A DNA stretch of 64,000 bases from Stutzerimonas stutzeri (lineage in GTDB: Bacteria; Pseudomonadota; Gammaproteobacteria; Pseudomonadales; Pseudomonadaceae), in assembly GCF_002909485.1 (NCBI RefSeq), contig NZ_PPXG01000002.1:434001-498000 (forward strand). Direction: 5' to 3'. Shown in pieces: positions 18,776-28,855 of this stretch. Numbering within the stretch: position 1 is the stretch's first letter; each line of letters begins with the position of its first letter. The notes beneath the pieces were generated by a model. The model was not told the DNA's origin and made no database searches. It saw only the letters and a program-made list of their open reading frames with translations. Both the position numbers and the translations under genes were made by a program.

Positions 18776-19414
18776 TCAATCGTCCGACGTTTTGTGCTTG
18801 TATTCGCACAGGTCTTCGATCCGGCAGCTGCCACATTGCGGTTTGCGCGCCTTGCAGACATAGCGTCCGTGCAGGATCAACCAATGGTGAGCATCGAGCA
18901 GGTAATCCTTTGGCACGAAGCGGATCAGCTTTCGCTCGACCTCCAAGACATTCTTGCCTGGGGCGATGCCTGTGCGGTTGCTGACCCGGAATATGTGGGT
19001 GTCCACCGCCATGGTGAATTGGCGGAACGCGGTGTTCAGCACCACATTGGCGGTCTTGCGGCCCACGCCGGGAAGGGCTTCCAGGGCTTCACGATTGTCT
19101 GGAACCTGGCTGCCATGCTTTTCGATCAGGATGCGGCAGGTCTCGATGACGTTCTTGGCCTTGCTCGGATACAAGCCGATGGTGCGGATGTAATCGCAGA
19201 GCCCGTCGTAACCGAGCGCATAGATCGCCTCCGGGGTATTGGCCACAGGATAGAGCTTGGCTGTGGCCTTGTTGACTCCGACATCGGTGGCCTGGGCTGA
19301 GAGGATCACCGCGATCAGCAGCTCGAAAGGGGTGCTGTACGCCAGTTCGGTCTTTGGCTCGGGGTTGTCTTCATGCAGGCGCCGAAAGATCTCCCTGCGC
19401 TTCTCAGCGTTCAT
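18776..19414 (-). CDS. nth: endonuclease III
   Basis: A 212-residue DNA glycosylase/AP lyase that removes oxidised pyrimidines. The helix-hairpin-helix has LPGVGRKTANVVLN with the catalytic Lys, and the catalytic Asp is in AVDTHIFRVSNR. The C-terminal 4Fe-4S loop has the C-X6-C-X2-C-X5-C spacing (CKARKPQCGSCRIEDLC). It follows rnfE by 10 bases and is the last gene of the rnf operon, the usual arrangement. Confidence 0.98.
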   Translation of the reverse strand: MNAEKRREIFRRLHEDNPEPKTELAYSTPFELLIAVILSAQATDVGVNKATAKLYPVANTPEAIYALGYDGLCDYIRTIGLYPSKAKNVIETCRILIEKHGSQVPDNREALEALPGVGRKTANVVLNTAFRQFTMAVDTHIFRVSNRTGIAPGKNVLEVERKLIRFVPKDYLLDAHHWLILHGRYVCKARKPQCGSCRIEDLCEYKHKTSDD

Positions 19415-19424
19415 CCAGCCAGGC

Positions 19425-20138
19425 TCACTCGATCACACCGGTTACGCGTACGCGGCGGCTGGCGGCCGGCGCGGCGGGTTGCGCCGCGCGGGCGCGTTCT
19501 GCGAGCTGTTGGTCGATACGGTTCTTCAAGGCGATCAGCAAGCCAAGCACGATGAATGCGCCAGGTGGCAGGATCGCCAGCAGAAAGCCCTTGTAGTCGC
19601 TGAACAGAGTGATCTGCCAGTCAGCGGCGATAGGGCCGAACAGTAAGTGCATGTTGGCGAACAGCGCGCCGGTGCCGAACAGTTCGCGCAGTCCGCCGAG
19701 CACTACTAGCACCAGACAGAAGCCGACGCCCATGACCAAGCCGTCGAATCCCGCGACCAGCGGGTTGTGCTTGGCGGCGAAACCGTCGGCGCGTCCAAGG
19801 ATCACGCAGTTGGTGGTGATCAGCGGGATGAAAATGCCGAGGATCTGATACAGCTCGTAGGTAAAGGCCTGCATAAGCAGCTCGATGCAGGTGGTTAGCG
19901 CAGCGATGATCATCACGAATGCCGGCAGACGCACCGCAGTATTGACCACGCCGCGCACCAGTGAGACGCCGATGTTCGAACAGGTCAGCACCAGCATTGT
20001 CGCCAGGCCGAGTCCGAGGGCGTTGACCGCCGAGTTGCTGACGCCGAGCAGCGGACAGAGCCCGAGCAGCTGCACCAGTGCTGGGTTGTTCTTCCACAGA
20101 CCGTTGACGGTCAATTCGCTATAGCTGGGTGTGCTCAT
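19425..20138 (-). CDS. rnfE: Rnf electron transport complex subunit E
   Basis: A 237-residue inner-membrane protein of the RnfA/RnfE (NqrD/NqrE-like) family with six predicted membrane segments. Family runs include [19 protein letters not shown] near residue 18-36 and [13 protein letters not shown] in the middle; the Cys residues in CPLL and TTNC are those that bind the intramembrane iron centre in this family. A basic, Ala/Pro-rich tail follows the last helix. Its ATG overlaps the rnfG stop by four bases. Confidence 0.95.
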   Translation of the reverse strand: MSTPSYSELTVNGLWKNNPALVQLLGLCPLLGVSNSAVNALGLGLATMLVLTCSNIGVSLVRGVVNTAVRLPAFVMIIAALTTCIELLMQAFTYELYQILGIFIPLITTNCVILGRADGFAAKHNPLVAGFDGLVMGVGFCLVLVVLGGLRELFGTGALFANMHLLFGPIAADWQITLFSDYKGFLLAILPPGAFIVLGLLIALKNRIDQQLAERARAAQPAAPAASRRVRVTGVIE

Positions 20139-20911
20139 GGCTGATCCCCTTGCGGCTCGGCTTCAGGCTCGGTGGTATGCAGCTCATCGCGGGTGGCTGC
20201 GCTGCCGGCACGGGAGTGGACAGTGGCCTCGGCTGGCTCGCTGCGGCCTTCCAGGTTGCCGACGGTGGCGGCTGCACCTGAATCACTGTCGGTTGCCAGT
20301 AGCTCGGCCTTGTGTGCATCAAAGTACTGTAAGGCGCGATGCACGGCGCCGACGACGGCGCGCGGGGTAATGGTGGCGCCTGCGAACTGATCGAATTCGC
20401 CTCGGTCCTTCTTTACCGCCCACCCGGCGTCCTCGGGATTGCTTAGTGATTTGCCTTCGAAACTGCGAATCCAAGCGCTCTTGGCGAGGTCGATCTTGTC
20501 GCCCAGACCAGGGGTTTCACGGTGGCCGATGACCCGCACGCCGGCGACGCGGCCATCGGCGTGAATGCCCACTAACAGATGGATAGCACCGCTGTAGCCA
20601 TCCGGGGCGATGGCCTGGATGATCACAGCGGTCGGCCGGCCCTCCTTGATGGCGATATAGGCGGGCAGCGGGCTCTTGTTGCCAAGCAAGCGATCCTGAA
20701 TCAAAACGCTGTGGTCCAGAAGCTGATTATCATAGCTGCCGGGCGGCAGGATTTCGCCCAGCGCGCGTACCTGCGCGGCTCGTTCGGCTGCCTGGATACG
20801 TTCGGCAGTGCCCTGCTGAAGCAGGGTCACCGCCCCAACGGTGACGATTGCGAATAGGCCCAGCACTGCGGCGTTCTTCAGCATTGAGCGGCTGATTTCA
20901 GGAAGCATCAT
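20135..20911 (-). CDS. rnfG: Rnf electron transport complex subunit G (FMN-binding, long tail)
   Basis: A 258-residue protein with one N-terminal membrane helix (about residues 12-30) and a periplasmic FMN-binding domain. The covalent flavin site is FAGATITP, where the second Thr should bear [12 protein letters not shown] is another family motif. Usual RnfG proteins are about 205-215 residues, so the last 50 or so residues, rich in Ser, Ala, Glu and Pro, are an extra, probably disordered tail. It begins one base after rnfD and overlaps rnfE. Confidence 0.94.
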   Translation of the reverse strand: MMLPEISRSMLKNAAVLGLFAIVTVGAVTLLQQGTAERIQAAERAAQVRALGEILPPGSYDNQLLDHSVLIQDRLLGNKSPLPAYIAIKEGRPTAVIIQAIAPDGYSGAIHLLVGIHADGRVAGVRVIGHRETPGLGDKIDLAKSAWIRSFEGKSLSNPEDAGWAVKKDRGEFDQFAGATITPRAVVGAVHRALQYFDAHKAELLATDSDSGAAATVGNLEGRSEPAEATVHSRAGSAATRDELHTTEPEAEPQGDQP

Positions 20912-20912
20912 G

Positions 20913-21941
20913 TCATTCGCCCAGCTTGAAGCCGCGCTCGGCCTTGCGGTGGCCGTAGGTGCGCGGGCGAGTGTAGTAGTCGATGGTCGGTGCGGCCAGG
21001 TTCATCAGCAGCACACCGAAGGCCACCCCATCCGGGTAGCCGCCCCAGGCGCGGATGACATAGACCAGAATGCCGACGCCAGCGCCGAAGATAAGGCGTC
21101 CACTCGGGCTGGTGGCGCTGCTGACCGGGTCGGTAACGATGAAGAACGCACCGAGCATGGTGGCGCCGCTGAGCAAGTGGAATAGCGGCGAGCCGTTGCT
21201 ATCGGAACCCGAGCCGTTCCAGAACACCAGGCTCATCAGCATCAACGCGGCGAGCATGCCTACCGGTGCGTGCCAGCTGAACAGCCGCTTGTGCAGCAGG
21301 AACAGGCCGCCGGCCAGGAACGCCAGGTTCACCACTTCCGAACCGATGCCGCCGAAGTGGCCGAACGCCGGGTTGCTCCACAGCTCGTCGATGGTCAGGC
21401 TTTTGTTTACCTTCAGTACATCGAGAGCCGTGGCCTGGGTCCAACCATCAGGCAACGAGGCAATGCCGAGGATATGCTGCAAGCCGGCACTTAGCCCGAC
21501 GCTGTGTGGCACAGGCCAGGTGGTCATTTCGACTGGAAAGGAGATCAGCACTACTACGTAGCCAATCATCGCCGGATTGAAGGGGTTCTGGCCGAGGCCG
21601 CCATAAAGCTGCTTGCCGAACACGACAGCACAGCCGGTGGCGATCAGTGTCAGCCACCAGGGTGAGTAGGGCGGCAGCGCGAGGGCCAGCAAAACGGCGG
21701 TTACCAGCACGCTGCCATCACGCAGAAAGAAACCTACCGGGCGCTGGCGCAGCCTGAGGATTGCTGCCTCGAAGCCGAGTGCGGCTATGCAGGCCCAAGC
21801 CAGGTTGATCAGCGTGCCGGCGCCGTAAAGCCAGGTCAGCACAACCACGCCGGGCAGGGTGGCAGCGAGCACCAGCAGCATGACGCGCTGGGTACGGCTG
21901 GGCCCCTTGGCATGGGGGGAAGTGATGCGGGGCAGGGCCAT
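20913..21941 (-). CDS. rnfD: Rnf electron transport complex subunit D
   Basis: A 342-residue polytopic membrane protein of the NqrB/RnfD family. It shows [30 protein letters not shown] and the [10 protein letters not shown] run whose Thr is the covalent FMN site. The complex couples ferredoxin:NAD+ electron flow to ion movement, or reduces targets such as SoxR in some bacteria. The ATG at 21941 is preceded by CCGGAGAGCC. An unusual gap of about 100 bases with hairpins separates it from rnfC. Confidence 0.96.
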   Translation of the reverse strand: MALPRITSPHAKGPSRTQRVMLLVLAATLPGVVVLTWLYGAGTLINLAWACIAALGFEAAILRLRQRPVGFFLRDGSVLVTAVLLALALPPYSPWWLTLIATGCAVVFGKQLYGGLGQNPFNPAMIGYVVVLISFPVEMTTWPVPHSVGLSAGLQHILGIASLPDGWTQATALDVLKVNKSLTIDELWSNPAFGHFGGIGSEVVNLAFLAGGLFLLHKRLFSWHAPVGMLAALMLMSLVFWNGSGSDSNGSPLFHLLSGATMLGAFFIVTDPVSSATSPSGRLIFGAGVGILVYVIRAWGGYPDGVAFGVLLMNLAAPTIDYYTRPRTYGHRKAERGFKLGE

Positions 21942-21970
21942 TGGCTCTCCGGTGTTAAAGCGTTGTCATT

Positions 21971-22045
21971 GGAAGGCTAAGCAACCTTCCGACGAATCAG
22001 ATGCGTTAATGGCGCCAGCGCTGCGCCTGTTCCATGCGCAGCGCT
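21971..22045. repeat. two intercistronic hairpins between rnfC and rnfD
   Basis: AGCGCTGCGC (22017-22026) pairs perfectly with GCGCAGCGCT (22036-22045) around nine bases, touching the rnfC stop codon. GGAAGG (21971-21976) pairs with CCTTCC (21985-21990). No T run follows, so transcription stop is unlikely; RNA processing or 3'-end protection is a plausible role. Confidence 0.65.
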
Positions 22046-24912
22046 CATGAGCTTTGGTAGTCCGCGAGTTGGCGCTCCGCTTCACTCAACCGTGTGCGGG
22101 CCGCTTCTACCACGGCCGGCTCTGCATTCTCGTCACGCTCAAGCTTGCGCAGGTCGGCTCGGGCAAAGGCAAGTTCGGTCTTGAGCTCTCGCTGGCGATC
22201 ATCGACGCCTGGCTTGCTGGTGCGTACCAGTTCCGGCGCCGGCTTTTGCGAGGCGTCTTCTACGGCATGCAAAGCCTGCTCGGCTGCGCCCAGTGCGTCA
22301 CGCAGGCGACTGAGCTCCGCCTCTTCTGCACCGGCTTTTTCGGCTTTCTTGAGTTCGGCGCGTTTCATCGCCAATTCGATCTTGGCTTTCTTCAGCGCTT
22401 CGTCAGCGTCCGGTTTGGTGGCCGGCGCGGGTATTGCGTCTTGCGCGGCGCTGAGCGCCTGCTCGGCGGCGTTCAGCTGCTGGCGCAAGCGGGCAAGTTC
22501 GGCCTGCTGATCGTCATCCGGCGTTTCGATCTTTTCCAGCTTGCGGATCTGCGCCTTGAGCATCGCGGCTTCGATCTTGGCTTTCTTCAGCGTATCGTCA
22601 GCGGCTGGCTTGGCGGCTGGCGCGGGTGTTGCGCTTTGCGCGGCGCTGAGAGCCTGTTCGGCTTCGTGCAGTTGCTGGCGCAAGCGTGTGAGTTCGGCCT
22701 GCTGGTCGTCGTCCGGTGCTTCGATCTTTTCCAGCTTGCGGATCTGCGCCTTGAGCATGGCGACTTCGATCTTGGCTTTCTTCAGGGCTTCGTCATCGGC
22801 CGACTTGGCGGCAGGAGCGGGCGCAGCACTCTGCGCGGCGCTGAGAGCCTGTTCGGCTTCGTGCAGTTGCCGGCGCAGGCGGGCGAGTTCGGCCTGCTGG
22901 TCGTCGTCCGGCGCTTCGATCTTTTCCAGCTTGCGGATCTGCGCCTTGAGCATGGCGACTTCGATCTTGGCTTTCTTCAGGGCTTCGTCATCGGCCGACT
23001 TGGCGGCGGGAGCGGGTGCAGCACTCTGCGCGGCGCTGAGAGCCTGTTCGGCTTCGTGCAGTTGCTGACGCAGACGGGCGAGTTCGGCCTGCTGGTCGTC
23101 GTCCGGCGCTTCGATCTTTTCCAGCTTGCGGATCTGCGCCTTGAGCATGGCGACTTCGATCTTGGCTTTCTTCGCAGCTGCGTCGTCTGCCGCTGGCGCC
23201 GTCGCGCTGGATGTCGCAGCCTCTACCTGCTTAGCAGCGTCCAGCGCACGCTGTGCGGCCTCGGCGGCGCTGCGCAGGTCGGCAACCTGGGCTTCCAGCT
23301 CGGTGGTGGCATGGGTGGCCAGCTGTTTTTCGGCTTTTTTCAAGGCGACCTGGGCCATGCTGGCTTCGATCTTCAGCTTCTTCTGCGTTTCGGAAAGGCC
23401 GGTCTTCTGTGCCGAAGCCTCACCGGTTGTGGCCGCGGCCGGGCTGCTCTCGCTTTGCGCGGCCTTGGCGCGCGCTGCGCGTTCGGCGCGGGCCTTGCGT
23501 TCGGCTTCTTTCTGTTCTTCGGCTCGGCGCAGGCGTTCCTGGCGTAGCTCGAAGCGTTGTTTGGAGTGTTCGGCTTTCTGGTGCTTCTGCTCCAACTCGC
23601 GAATCTCACCTTTGGCGGCACGGTAGTACTGCACCAAGGGGATACTGGATGGGCAAACGTAGGCGCAGGCGCCGCACTCGATGCAGTCGAACAGGTGATG
23701 AGCCTTGAGCTGTTCGTGCTCCTGGCCGAGAGCGAAGAAATGCAACTGCTGCGGCAGCAGGCTGACCGGGCAGGCTTCGGCGCACTCACCGCAGCGGATG
23801 CAGGGCAGTGCGGGCGGCGGCGGCGGCAATTCTTCCAGCGTACTGGCCAGCAGACAGTTGGTGGTCTTGACTAGCGGGACCTCAAGCGAAGGCAAGGTAA
23901 AGCCCATCATCGGGCCGCCCATAATCAACCGATTGAGCCGGTTTTGCTCGAGGCCGGCGAAGGCCAGCAACTCGTCTATCGGTGTGCCGATCAACACCTC
24001 GACGTTCATCGGCCGTGCCAGCGCTTCGCCGGTGAGGGTGGTGATGCGTGAGATGAGCGGTTTGCCGAGGACCACTGCGTCATGGATGGCTACGCAGGTG
24101 CCGACGTTCTGGCAGAGCATGCCGATATCTGCCGGCAGGCCGCCGCTGGGCACTTCCTCGCCGGTGAGAATCTGGATCAGCTGCTTTTCGCCGCCGGAGG
24201 GGTACTTGGTCGGGAACACTTTCAGCACGAACGACCGCTCGCCGATAGCGGCGCGAACAGCGGCAATCGCTTCGGGCTTGTTGTCTTCGATGCCGATCAG
24301 TACTTCCTGTGGCTGAATCAGGTGGGCAAGGATCTCGATGCCCGCCACCAGTTCGGCCGCTTTCTCGCGCATCAGCAGGTCGTCTGCGGTGATGTAGGGT
24401 TCGCATTCGGTGCCGTTGATGATCAGCGTGCGAATCGCTTGGGTCGGCGGTGGACTTAGCTTCACGGCGGTGGGGAAGCCGGCGCCGCCAAGGCCACTGA
24501 TGCCGGCCTGGCGAATCAATTCAAGCAGCGTGGCGTGTTCGAGCTCGCGGTAATTCGGTTGCGGGTGCAGATCGACCCATTTGTCTTCGCCGTCGCTGTC
24601 GATGACGATCGCATTGGCGAGCATGCCTGACACATGAGGGAAGGGTTGCGGGCCGATAAAACTGATCACCCCGGACGTGGGGGCGTGCAGCGGCGCGCTG
24701 ACGAAGCCGCTGGCAGTCGCAATCTGCTGGCCCTTGAGCACTCGCTCGCCCAGCGTGATACAGGGCTCCGCCGGAGCGCCCAGATGCTGCGCCAATGGTA
24801 GGACGAGGCGCTTGGGTAGCGGTGCCGGCTGGATCGGCGTGTGGTTGGACAGATCCTTGTGCTCAGGCGGATGAATACCGCCGTGGATGTCCCATATCTT
24901 CAGTACGGTCAT
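22045..24912 (-). CDS. rnfC: Rnf electron transport complex subunit C with expanded repeat tail
   Basis: A 955-residue peripheral subunit with NADH and FMN binding and two 4Fe-4S clusters. The N-terminal part has [11 protein letters not shown] and [13 protein letters not shown], and the ferredoxin part has [12 protein letters not shown] and [12 protein letters not shown] (about residues 370-430). After it comes a long Lys/Ala/Glu-rich coiled-coil tail. Residues 581-840 are four near-identical 65-residue units, with a degenerate unit before and two after. E. coli RsxC is about 740 residues, so this tail is enlarged. Start and stop overlap rnfB by four bases upstream. Confidence 0.96.
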   Translation of the reverse strand: MTVLKIWDIHGGIHPPEHKDLSNHTPIQPAPLPKRLVLPLAQHLGAPAEPCITLGERVLKGQQIATASGFVSAPLHAPTSGVISFIGPQPFPHVSGMLANAIVIDSDGEDKWVDLHPQPNYRELEHATLLELIRQAGISGLGGAGFPTAVKLSPPPTQAIRTLIINGTECEPYITADDLLMREKAAELVAGIEILAHLIQPQEVLIGIEDNKPEAIAAVRAAIGERSFVLKVFPTKYPSGGEKQLIQILTGEEVPSGGLPADIGMLCQNVGTCVAIHDAVVLGKPLISRITTLTGEALARPMNVEVLIGTPIDELLAFAGLEQNRLNRLIMGGPMMGFTLPSLEVPLVKTTNCLLASTLEELPPPPPALPCIRCGECAEACPVSLLPQQLHFFALGQEHEQLKAHHLFDCIECGACAYVCPSSIPLVQYYRAAKGEIRELEQKHQKAEHSKQRFELRQERLRRAEEQKEAERKARAERAARAKAAQSESSPAAATTGEASAQKTGLSETQKKLKIEASMAQVALKKAEKQLATHATTELEAQVADLRSAAEAAQRALDAAKQVEAATSSATAPAADDAAAKKAKIEVAMLKAQIRKLEKIEAPDDDQQAELARLRQQLHEAEQALSAAQSAAPAPAAKSADDEALKKAKIEVAMLKAQIRKLEKIEAPDDDQQAELARLRRQLHEAEQALSAAQSAAPAPAAKSADDEALKKAKIEVAMLKAQIRKLEKIEAPDDDQQAELTRLRQQLHEAEQALSAAQSATPAPAAKPAADDTLKKAKIEAAMLKAQIRKLEKIETPDDDQQAELARLRQQLNAAEQALSAAQDAIPAPATKPDADEALKKAKIELAMKRAELKKAEKAGAEEAELSRLRDALGAAEQALHAVEDASQKPAPELVRTSKPGVDDRQRELKTELAFARADLRKLERDENAEPAVVEAARTRLSEAERQLADYQSS
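22393..23172 (-). repeat. four 195-bp in-frame tandem repeats inside rnfC
   Basis: The marker TTCGAT...CTTTTCCAGCTTGC recurs at 22525, 22720, 22915 and 23110, exactly 195 bases apart. Each unit encodes 65 residues beginning KKAKIE and containing [15 protein letters not shown] or a close variant, then a PAPA linker. Near-identity at the DNA level suggests recent expansion by slippage or unequal recombination. Confidence 0.95.
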
Positions 24913-25484
24913 GCGGCCTGCTCCCGATCAGTTGCGATCAGCTGGCCGGGCGCCAGCGGCCGGCTCCATTTCCAGCTCTGCAGGTTGCTGCCGACTTCGA
25001 TCATGTCGATACAGTCCACCGGACAGGGTTCGACACACAGGTCGCAGCCGGTGCATTCGGAGATGATCACGGTGTGCATCTGCCGCGCGGCACCGACGAT
25101 GGCGTCAACCGGACAGGCCTGGATGCACTTGGTGCAGCCGATGCACTCGGCTTCGCGGATGTAGGCGACCATCTGCGGCTTTTCGCCGCCTTCGGCATCA
25201 AGTGGCTCCGCCTCGACATCGAGCAGGTCGGCCAGGGCCTGGATGGTCGCTTCGCCGCCCGGTGGGCACTTGTTGATCTTGTCGCCACCGGCGATGGCTT
25301 CGGCGTAGGGCTTGCAGCCCGGATAGCCGCATTGGCCGCACTGAGTCTGTGGCAGCAGGGCGTTGATCTGTTCGGCGATCGGGTCGCCTTCGACACGAAA
25401 GCGCACAGCGGCGAAACCGAGGATGGCTCCGCCGAGCAGGCACAGGCCGAGCAGGGCGACCACCGCAATGAGGACCGCGCTCAT
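24909..25484 (-). CDS. rnfB: Rnf electron transport complex subunit B
   Basis: A 191-residue iron-sulfur protein with one N-terminal membrane helix (about residues 4-27). It has the Fe-S motif [10 protein letters not shown] near residue 48 and two classical 4Fe-4S motifs, [12 protein letters not shown] and [12 protein letters not shown]. It takes electrons from ferredoxin and hands them on in the complex. Its ATG overlaps the rnfA stop (ATGA). Confidence 0.97.
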   Translation of the reverse strand: MSAVLIAVVALLGLCLLGGAILGFAAVRFRVEGDPIAEQINALLPQTQCGQCGYPGCKPYAEAIAGGDKINKCPPGGEATIQALADLLDVEAEPLDAEGGEKPQMVAYIREAECIGCTKCIQACPVDAIVGAARQMHTVIISECTGCDLCVEPCPVDCIDMIEVGSNLQSWKWSRPLAPGQLIATDREQAA

Positions 25485-26065
25485 AGTTTGATCAGCCCGG
25501 TGAAGCCCATGAACGCCAGGGACATCAGTCCGGCGGTTACCATGCCGATCGCTGCGCCCTGGAATGACTTGGGCACGTCGGCAATGGCGATGCGCTCACG
25601 CATGGCAGCGAACAGCACCAGTACCAGAGAAAAGCCCAGGCCCGCGGCGAAGCCGTTGACGGTGGCGGTGAGAAAGGTGAATTCGGCCTTGTTGGCATTG
25701 AGCAGCGCTACGCCGAGTACGATGCAGTTGGTGGTAATCAGCGGCAGAAAGATGCCGAGTACCCGGTATAGCAGTGGGCTGGTCTTGTTCACCACCATTT
25801 CGGTGAACTGAACGGTCACCGCGATCACCAGAATGAAGCTGATGGTGCGCAGGAACTCCAGATCCAACGGTTTGAGCACGTACTGCTGGACCAGGTAGCT
25901 GCACATGGCCGCAAGCGTCAGCACGAAGGTTGTGGCTAGTGACAGGCCGATGGCGGTTTCGATCTTCTTCGAAACGCCCATGAACGGGCACAGGCCGAGG
26001 AACTGCACCAGCACGAAGTTGTTGACCAGGATGGCGCTAACCATGATCAGGGCGAGTTCGGTCAT
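25481..26065 (-). CDS. rnfA: Rnf electron transport complex subunit A
   Basis: A 194-residue protein with six membrane segments, paralogous to RnfE. Family runs are [13 protein letters not shown] and [14 protein letters not shown], with the iron-binding cysteines. It is the first gene of rnfABCDGE-nth. This operon is the housekeeping Rnf of pseudomonads; no nif genes are nearby. Confidence 0.97.
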   Translation of the reverse strand: MTELALIMVSAILVNNFVLVQFLGLCPFMGVSKKIETAIGLSLATTFVLTLAAMCSYLVQQYVLKPLDLEFLRTISFILVIAVTVQFTEMVVNKTSPLLYRVLGIFLPLITTNCIVLGVALLNANKAEFTFLTATVNGFAAGLGFSLVLVLFAAMRERIAIADVPKSFQGAAIGMVTAGLMSLAFMGFTGLIKL

Positions 26066-26297
26066 CTAGGGTCTATTTCCCGTTCCGTCCGCTCTGCGAG
26101 AGCCTTGGGGCTAAAGGGCCGCTATTATCGGGAAGCGGCGCCAGCCATACAAGCTGCGGCGGCCCGTCGCGGTACTCGAGCGACGCTTGGAGGTGTGGAG
26201 TTTCGTGCCAGGCCTGCCGGTTGTCCGCTGTTTCTGCAGCTGGCTCGGGGTTGTGGTCTGATGGATAGAAGCCTGTGACACCCTCGGAGGTGGTTCC

Positions 26298-26702
26298 ATG
26301 AGCATTCGTTATTTATTGATTCTACTCTGCATGTGGCTGGGTATGAGCCTACAGGCCCACGCGGAGCGACGGGACGGCGTATGGGTGTTTCAAGCCGAGA
26401 GCCCTCGCTATTTCAACCAGAGCCCGCGGCAGTATAACCAAGGCTACCGTCAGGACCGTCGTCCGCATCAGTATGACCCGCGTAGCCCCTATTCCCACTA
26501 TCCACAGTATCAGCACAATCTACCGCCGCGTTACCAGAGCCAGCTGCCGCCGCAGTACTACGATCGGCACCGTGGCGTGGAACGGCGACAGCAGTGGCGA
26601 CAGGAGCACCGGCATCAGCGGCCACCGCTAATCAGGGATGGCCGCGATCATCGTCTGCGCCCGCAATACGACCGGGGTGGGCGCCACTACTACCGACGCT
26701 GA
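26298..26702 (+). CDS. secreted Tyr/Gln/Arg/Pro-rich hypothetical protein
   Basis: A 134-residue protein not assigned to a known family. Residues 1-23 are a clear signal peptide ending LQAHA-ERRD. The mature part is low-complexity: many Tyr, Gln, Pro, Arg and His residues in irregular repeats such as QYNQGY, QYDPRSPY, PQYQHN and PPRYQSQ. It is very basic with no cysteine or membrane segment after the signal. It is divergent from rnfA, with CGGAGGTGGTTCC before the ATG, so it is likely a real gene. The composition suggests an adhesive, scaffold or nucleic-acid or polymer-binding envelope protein, which is inference only. Confidence 0.75.
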   Translation: MSIRYLLILLCMWLGMSLQAHAERRDGVWVFQAESPRYFNQSPRQYNQGYRQDRRPHQYDPRSPYSHYPQYQHNLPPRYQSQLPPQYYDRHRGVERRQQWRQEHRHQRPPLIRDGRDHRLRPQYDRGGRHYYRR

Positions 26703-26709
26703 TGGGCGG

Positions 26710-27825
26710 TCATTCAGATAAGCCTATCAGCGGGTGCGCCCCATCCCATGTTGGCTCGAAATGCGCGTTTACGATAGCGGATGGAATGCTGTAGACGTCG
26801 CGCCAATGCCAGATCGGGTGGTTGTCCTTGTCGATCAGTCGTGCACGAACGCCTTCGGCAAACTCAGGATGGCGGCAACAATTCAGGCTTAGTGCGTATT
26901 CCATCTGCAATGCCTGTGTCAGCGAACGCTTTCTTCCTCGCTCCTGCTGAGCCCAGATCAGGTGAGCGCTTAGCGGGCAGCCGTTGATCAGGTTGTGAGC
27001 GGCCTGTGCAAACACTTCGTCCGGATCGCGCTGAATGGCGGTCAGGGCTTGCCAGGCCTGGGGCAGGTCGGCGACATCGAGCAATTCATCTATACGCTCA
27101 CGCCGCCACATCAGGCGGGCTTCGGGGAGTTGTTCTGTTGCCTGCTTGGTCAGGGCCTGCAATAGGCTGTGAAGCTGGCGGTCCGCCTGATCCTGCCAAT
27201 TGATCTGCACCAGTCCTTCGATCAGCTCGGGCTGTTGGTCGCTCATCAGGCAGCGATCGGCAAGGCCGATATCCAGCGCATCGCGTGCATTGATATGCGT
27301 GCCGGTTAGGCCGAGAAACAGGCCCAGCTTGCCTGGGAGGCGCGGGAGAAACCAGCTTGCGCCGACATCGGTATGCAGGCCGATGGCAACTTCCGGCATC
27401 GCCAGGCGACTGTCCGGCGTGACGATTCGGGTCGTTGCAGCTTGCAACAGCCCCATGCCGCCGCCCATTACATAGCCATGGCCCCAACAGATCAGTGGTT
27501 TCGGGTAGTGGTGCATCAGGTGGATAAGACGGTACTCGTCGGCAAAAAAGCGCTCGGCCAGTAACGGCACTGCCCCGGGCTCTGCGTGGCACGCTTGCGC
27601 AAGGTGCCGTACATCGCCGCCAGCGCAGAACGCCCTGGCGCCGTTTCCCCGCAAGAGCACACACGCCACCGCCGGCTCAGCCGCCCAGCGACGAAGCTGA
27701 TCAAGCAATGCTTCGATCATCGGCAAGCTCAGCGTGTTGAGTTGCTCCGCTGCGTCTAGGGTGGCAATGGCGACTTGCATGCCGTGCAACGCAGGGCGTT
27801 GTTCAAGGGTGACGTGCATAGGCAT
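26710..27825 (-). CDS. enoyl-CoA hydratase/isomerase family protein (3-hydroxyisobutyryl-CoA hydrolase-like)
   Basis: A 371-residue crotonase-fold protein. The oxyanion-hole motifs are RAFCAGGDVRHL and the GGGMGL run of VMGGGMGLLQ. The extra C-terminal part (such as LIDKDNHPIWHW) is characteristic of the long HibCH-like group, which hydrolyses 3-hydroxyisobutyryl-CoA in valine breakdown. Substrate cannot be read from the sequence. I chose the ATG at 27825, with GAGG eight bases upstream; ATG at 27819 and GTG at 27834 are alternatives. It follows the other crotonase gene by 53 bases. Confidence 0.88.
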   Translation of the reverse strand: MPMHVTLEQRPALHGMQVAIATLDAAEQLNTLSLPMIEALLDQLRRWAAEPAVACVLLRGNGARAFCAGGDVRHLAQACHAEPGAVPLLAERFFADEYRLIHLMHHYPKPLICWGHGYVMGGGMGLLQAATTRIVTPDSRLAMPEVAIGLHTDVGASWFLPRLPGKLGLFLGLTGTHINARDALDIGLADRCLMSDQQPELIEGLVQINWQDQADRQLHSLLQALTKQATEQLPEARLMWRRERIDELLDVADLPQAWQALTAIQRDPDEVFAQAAHNLINGCPLSAHLIWAQQERGRKRSLTQALQMEYALSLNCCRHPEFAEGVRARLIDKDNHPIWHWRDVYSIPSAIVNAHFEPTWDGAHPLIGLSE

Positions 27826-27878
27826 TCTCGGCACCTCGTTGTTTGGCAGTGCTCACGGTCTTTTGCGTGGCGCGGCGC

Positions 27879-28697
27879 TTAACGGTTGCGCCAGCGAGGG
27901 TCGCGTTTTTCAAGAAACGCATTGACGCCTTCAAGGGTGTCTTCGGCCTCGAACAGCTCGACGAACGCCTCGCGTTCGGCCGCAGCGAGCGTGTTGGGCA
28001 CCCGCTGTCTTGCTGCATTGATCAACGGTTTGATTGCACGCACCGCCACAGGGCTTTGTCGTGCGACTCGAGATGCGAGCATCAATGCATGGCCGCGAGA
28101 CTGGCCTGGTTCCACCACCTGCTCCACAAGGCCGATGCGCAACGCCGTTTCCGCGGTGATGCGTTCGCCGCAGAGGATCATGCGTTTGGCCCAGCCTTCG
28201 CCGACCAGCCAGGCTAGCGCCTGGGTGCCGCCGGCGCAGGGCAGCAGTCCGACTGAGGCTTCGGGAAGTCCCATCTGTGCATGCTGCTCCGCAATCCGCA
28301 GATCGCAGGCAAGTGCACATTCCAACCCTCCACCCAAAGCGAAGCCGTTGATCGCCGCAATGGATACACCACGAAAGTCGCGCAGCGCCTCGAAGGCTTC
28401 GCCGAAGCGTCGTGCCATCTCTCGAGCTCGATTGCGATCACCGTCAGCGAAGAGTTTCAAATCCGCGCCGGCGCTGAAGAACTTGTCGCCTTGGCCGGAT
28501 ATCACCAGCGCGTAGATTTCATCATCGTGGTCGAGGTGGCCGATGATCTGCTTGAGACCGATCAGCGACTCTCGGTCCCAGGTATTGGCGGGCGGATGAT
28601 TGATCGTGATGAGGGCTGTGTGACCATGCTTTTCCACGGTCAGCTTGTGGGTAAGGTCGAAGACGCCGGCTTGGTATGGCTCTACGGCAGTGGTCAT
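27879..28697 (-). CDS. enoyl-CoA hydratase/isomerase family protein
   Basis: A 272-residue crotonase-superfamily enzyme. GDKFFSAGADLKLF and NGFALGGGLECALACD are the CoA and oxyanion-hole motifs, and PEASVGLLPCAGGTQ includes the catalytic Glu region (position of the second acid in hydratases). The ATG at 28697 follows GAGGATTTCGAAC. With its partner at 26710 it forms a two-gene fatty acid or amino acid degradation pair; no acyl-CoA dehydrogenase lies within this window beside it. Confidence 0.9.
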   Translation of the reverse strand: MTTAVEPYQAGVFDLTHKLTVEKHGHTALITINHPPANTWDRESLIGLKQIIGHLDHDDEIYALVISGQGDKFFSAGADLKLFADGDRNRAREMARRFGEAFEALRDFRGVSIAAINGFALGGGLECALACDLRIAEQHAQMGLPEASVGLLPCAGGTQALAWLVGEGWAKRMILCGERITAETALRIGLVEQVVEPGQSRGHALMLASRVARQSPVAVRAIKPLINAARQRVPNTLAAAEREAFVELFEAEDTLEGVNAFLEKRDPRWRNR

Positions 28698-28855
28698 GTT
28701 CGAAATCCTCGTGGCGCTCGGACGTCCGCGGACAAGCGATACAGGCACGCCGCTCCTCTTCAGAGCCCATCAGCGCAGCGAGGTTGCAGCGTTCCGATCG
28801 TTCAGCGGACCTGCGCGGTGTGCCGGAGTTGCTGCTCCGTCACGCCGTGCTTGTG

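Noticed and set aside
22393-23172. CRISPR or satellite DNA
   Set aside because: The 195-base units are in frame and encode a continuous protein segment.
22054-23547. Long open frame on the plus strand opposite rnfC
   Set aside because: It mirrors the repeats of rnfC in a GC-rich gene, has no ribosome site and no domain. The Fe-S motifs lie on the minus strand.
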